Assembly (NCBI RefSeq): GCF_000485595.1
Contig: NW_014577149.1
Span: 173,437-208,577, forward strand
Source: Priapulus caudatus
Taxonomy: Eukaryota; Priapulida; Priapulimorpha; Priapulimorphida; Priapulidae
Direction of reading: 5' to 3'
DNA: 35,141 nt
Under the pieces are notes generated by a model. The model worked only from the letters and a program-made list of their open reading frames with translations. It was not told the origin of the DNA and ran no database searches. Made by a program: the position numbers and the translations under genes. This document shows, piece after piece, positions 32,131-35,141 of the stretch; the stretch's first letter is position 1; every line of letters starts with the position of its first letter.

Positions 32131-34205
32131 TATATTTATATATCAAAATTTGCAAGAAAATCTAAAGTGTCTAAGATTGAGCAACAATACCAAAATCAAA
32201 GTCTAAAAGCGTGGCAGAAATGTAGCTTCTTTCTGCTCACGCTCGGTTAACCATATAAGCATGTCTTATTAAATCTGTAATGACTATGTCTATGTATATT
32301 AATTTAATTTATAATAGGTTTCTAATTAGTCTTCAAATAATATTACAAATATTTAAGCTACATAGATTGAATGTTCGTAAAGAAACATGTTTGCCAAAAT
32401 TTATTTTTACCTGAAAATAAATTATAAAAGGTCGCGTACTTTCCACCCCTAAAAAAATTACAGGACGAACACTAATTATTAATATTGACAATGCATAACT
32501 ATTTTCTCCACTAGTTAGATACATCGATGTTATGATTTGGCAAACTCGACTGCATCTTTATGCATTCGTGGCCGTGGCAACACCTACTGAGTCTTGAATC
32601 TTGTATCTTGTAAGTCATATAAAAAATATCCGTAATAAATATATTTAGTTATATAAATAGACGGAAATCTTGTTGAAGTTCGAAGCTATGTAAGAAGCTC
32701 ACGCCCATGCGCGGTGAATCGTACAATGATGCTTGCTGGAAAATAGACCTGAGTCATTAACGCTGGAAATAATGATCTAGAGTCAGGCGCAGCTTAACGT
32801 ATATGTGATACATGCATGTATTGGTCACAGCAATTCATATATCGCGGCGTGTCGAGACGGGCACAGTGCAATAATGGCATGGAACCGCATGAATTAATTC
32901 GATGGATAAAATTAATTAAAAAGCTAAATGAAGTAACAACGATAGACACGCAGATTTCTTTCAGGCCCACGCTTGTCGGTCGCTCGTGTACGCCGACTGA
33001 CTATATGTCTGGAATAGCGGCATAGATTTATACTGGTGTGCAGGAGTTTCTATGTTTGAGCACTGTATTTGCTGTAATAGCTAGGTAATGATGTACTGCG
33101 CAACCGTACTTTCACTCCGGGTAGGAGTGCTGCGTTTCATCTGCTAATGTAGTGTATACACCCGTACGTGCATGGTATCATGTATACTGCGGAAGCGATT
33201 GCAGAAAATGTAGATGGTCGATAATGCCATAACAAACCTCCTATTTAGGTTATTTGCTAAGGTGGGTATTTTAGTACAGGTAGACCGTAAATATATATAG
33301 TGTAGAAACGGTTATAGTATATGTACGCATTGTACGCTGTAGCGGTTGGGTCTTCCGTGTATGTACCAGTTATTAAAGTATGCAATTATATAAACTGCGG
33401 TATGGACTGTAGTATGCATAGGCAAGATATATGTATATATATATAATGCGGAATTTGTCATACTATGAGTGTACTAGAAACACTCATTATACCCTATCGA
33501 ATAGCGGGATTTTATTTGCCCTGTATCGGTTTTATCTTTCATGCTTGTCTCGTCATTCTATATACATAAGGACGGACGCGGTTAATTGCAGCTTCGAGCG
33601 ATTAGTCACCATGCATAGCATATTCTCAGATTGCCGGAATTTCCCTTTGTTCATTCAGTTCTGTGGAAACTGTACACGCGTACAGTCTATTTATGTCATG
33701 TTAGTGATGTCAAAACTCTAATAAAAATTGTTGTACGGAATTGAAACGAGTTATAGTTCAATACGCTCCGACTGCGATCACATAAAATTATGCGACGGCG
33801 TTTTATTTCACTTAATTCAACCGAAAAATAACTCGATTGAACATAACGACCATCTGATACGTATAAGCTGTTGTTTGAGACGCACATCAAAGTTGCTAAT
33901 CTGTGGACGTGCCGTTGCCAAAAAAACGCGGCTTGGTATGACGACAATCACACACACTATATATATAGCCGATTGTTTTACCCATGCTGTATATGCCAAC
34001 GCGAATCACCACTTGACTAATGGCAATCCCCCCGCGAGCAGCGTCATGATGATTAAAGGAGAAGCCCACGCGCTACTGAGCGAATACAGGGGTATTTTGT
34101 TGCAGTGAACAACTTCTATGGCATGTTAATTGCCTTTTCTGCATCAGTACGGCTGTTAGTGTTGTGTCGCGTACATAAAGCGGCGAGTTCGTTGCGCCGA
34201 ATACA
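31981..34205. other. PDI 3' flank and non-genic stretch
   Basis: Begins with the PDI 3' UTR. AATAAA signals lie at 32417-32422 and 32634-32639, and either could be the polyadenylation signal. A (TA)n tract lies at about 32085-32122. Beyond about 32700 open frames (32816-33025, 33431-33721, 33728-34108) match no family and lack supporting splice patterns. Confidence 0.45.
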
Positions 34206-34430
34206 CCGCACGCGCGTGCGCGTCTCACTGCATGGTTTCTCACTCCCTCGCATCTTTCTCCGTCATCTTTCTTTTCTCTCTCACTTTCTCAGTCTACCTC
34301 TCTACCTCTCTATCTCTCTTGCATTCTGGCTTTCTCTCCTCTCGCAGTCTTCAACGCATCCATTTGTCTGCTCCGCGTTTTCTCGCTCTCGCTCATTTTC
34401 TTCTAGTTATTAGCTCGCGGTCTCGCTATA
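34206..34430. repeat. CT-rich low-complexity tract
   Basis: Pyrimidine-rich sequence with CTCT and TTTCTC runs; plus-strand Ser/Leu-rich frames are artefacts. Confidence 0.7.
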
Positions 34431-34639
34431 TATATGAATATATATGTGTGATGCTTTATCTGCGTACGTCGTGCTTTCACTCGATCTGTACAGCCTTCAT
34501 GCAGACGTGAGCGTCTCCAGCAAGTATCGAATGTGCTGTGACAGAGCACCAGCCGCAACCGTGGTCTTGTGAGCCAGACAGTATCCTGAGTACATAGGAA
34601 ACACGATAGATCAGAAATAGCTCACACGGGCATTATAAT

Positions 34640-34699
34640 AAGCACACACACACGCGCGCGCACGCACGTACGCACGCAGACACCACACACACACGCGCG

Positions 34700-34742
<43 letters not shown>

Positions 34743-34800
34743 CACACATACCCACACACACATGCGCACACCGCACGCCCTGCCGCGCCGCACGCACGCA
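34640..34800. repeat. AC / CG microsatellite
   Basis: ACACAC, CGCGCG and ACGCACG units, longest pure AC run at about 34708-34742. Followed by a short GA run at 34814-34831. Confidence 0.85.
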
Positions 34801-34911
34801 GCAACACCGAGCAGAGAGAGAGAGAGGGAGAGACGCGTGTGGTGCACTAAGATGCGCGTGTACGACGGTACGACTAAATGGTGGCCGAGAGTGGGCTACT
34901 GGATATTTTTT

Positions 34912-35125
34912 ATTTTTATTGGTAATTCATTTTCATTCAATTCATTTCATTTCAAGATTCATTTTCATTCCAAATCATATTGTAATTTCGAAATTCATTT
35001 TTCTTCCAAATTCATTTTTCATTTTAATTCAATTTTCTTCTAAATTCATTTTCATTCCAAATTCATTTTTATTCCATAATTCAATTTTTTCTTTCAAATT
35101 CATTTTCATTTCAAATTCATTTGCG
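34912..35125. repeat. AT-rich TTCATTTTCATT minisatellite
   Basis: Tandem diverged copies of a unit of about 17 bp made of CAAATTCATTTTCATT-like sequence, running almost to the window end. Confidence 0.85.
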
Positions 35126-35141
35126 TAGGCCGCAATGCGCG

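Noticed and set aside
33728-34108. 126-aa plus-strand frame
   Set aside because: Longest frame in the right flank, but no recognisable domain, signal or splice context; within chance expectation.

Overview
The window is nuclear DNA from an animal, most likely an invertebrate whose phylum I cannot fix. It holds spliced genes with GT-AG introns, a KDEL-tailed protein disulfide isomerase, GAPR-1-type CAP proteins, a Penelope-like retroelement with a GIY-YIG domain, inverted-repeat DNA elements and very dense AC, ACGC, ACAT, CT and TA microsatellites. Nothing looks bacterial, viral or organellar. Two N gaps (6120-6753 and 20892-20901) lie in or beside repeats.

Layout. 1-9477: no recognisable gene; simple-sequence blocks, a large fold-back element (4815-5596), a 138-bp hAT-like MITE (5981-6118) and the large gap. 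9478-10360 (minus): a three-exon GAPR-1-like CAP gene. 11815-12352: a modular palindromic MITE-like element. About 13025-17160: a satellite array of about 22 monomers of 163-188 bp with a local three-monomer higher-order period. About 17185-19917: a 2.7-kb inverted-repeat element enclosing a broken gene of the metazoan 'HAF-GCD-TS' family. 21671-23482 (minus): a second GAPR-1-like gene with the same exon 1 length and intron phases. About 24530-25204: the C-terminal GIY-YIG region of a Penelope-like element, split by a 300-bp MITE with a clean target-site duplication. 27029-31980 (plus): a complete eleven-exon protein disulfide isomerase gene (563 aa). 31981-35141: no recognisable gene; simple repeats and an AT-rich minisatellite at the end.

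The two CAP genes are a tandem duplicate pair on the minus strand, pushed about 11 kb apart by satellite and transposon sequence. The PDI gene is separate: an ER-lumen oxidoreductase with unusual active sites (CGKC and CEHC instead of CGHC), a long acidic stretch after the signal peptide, and a possible ER-stress-response element upstream. The most novel-looking item is the inverted-repeat element carrying the HAF-GCD-TS gene, because it ties a widespread uncharacterised animal protein family to a transposon-like structure.
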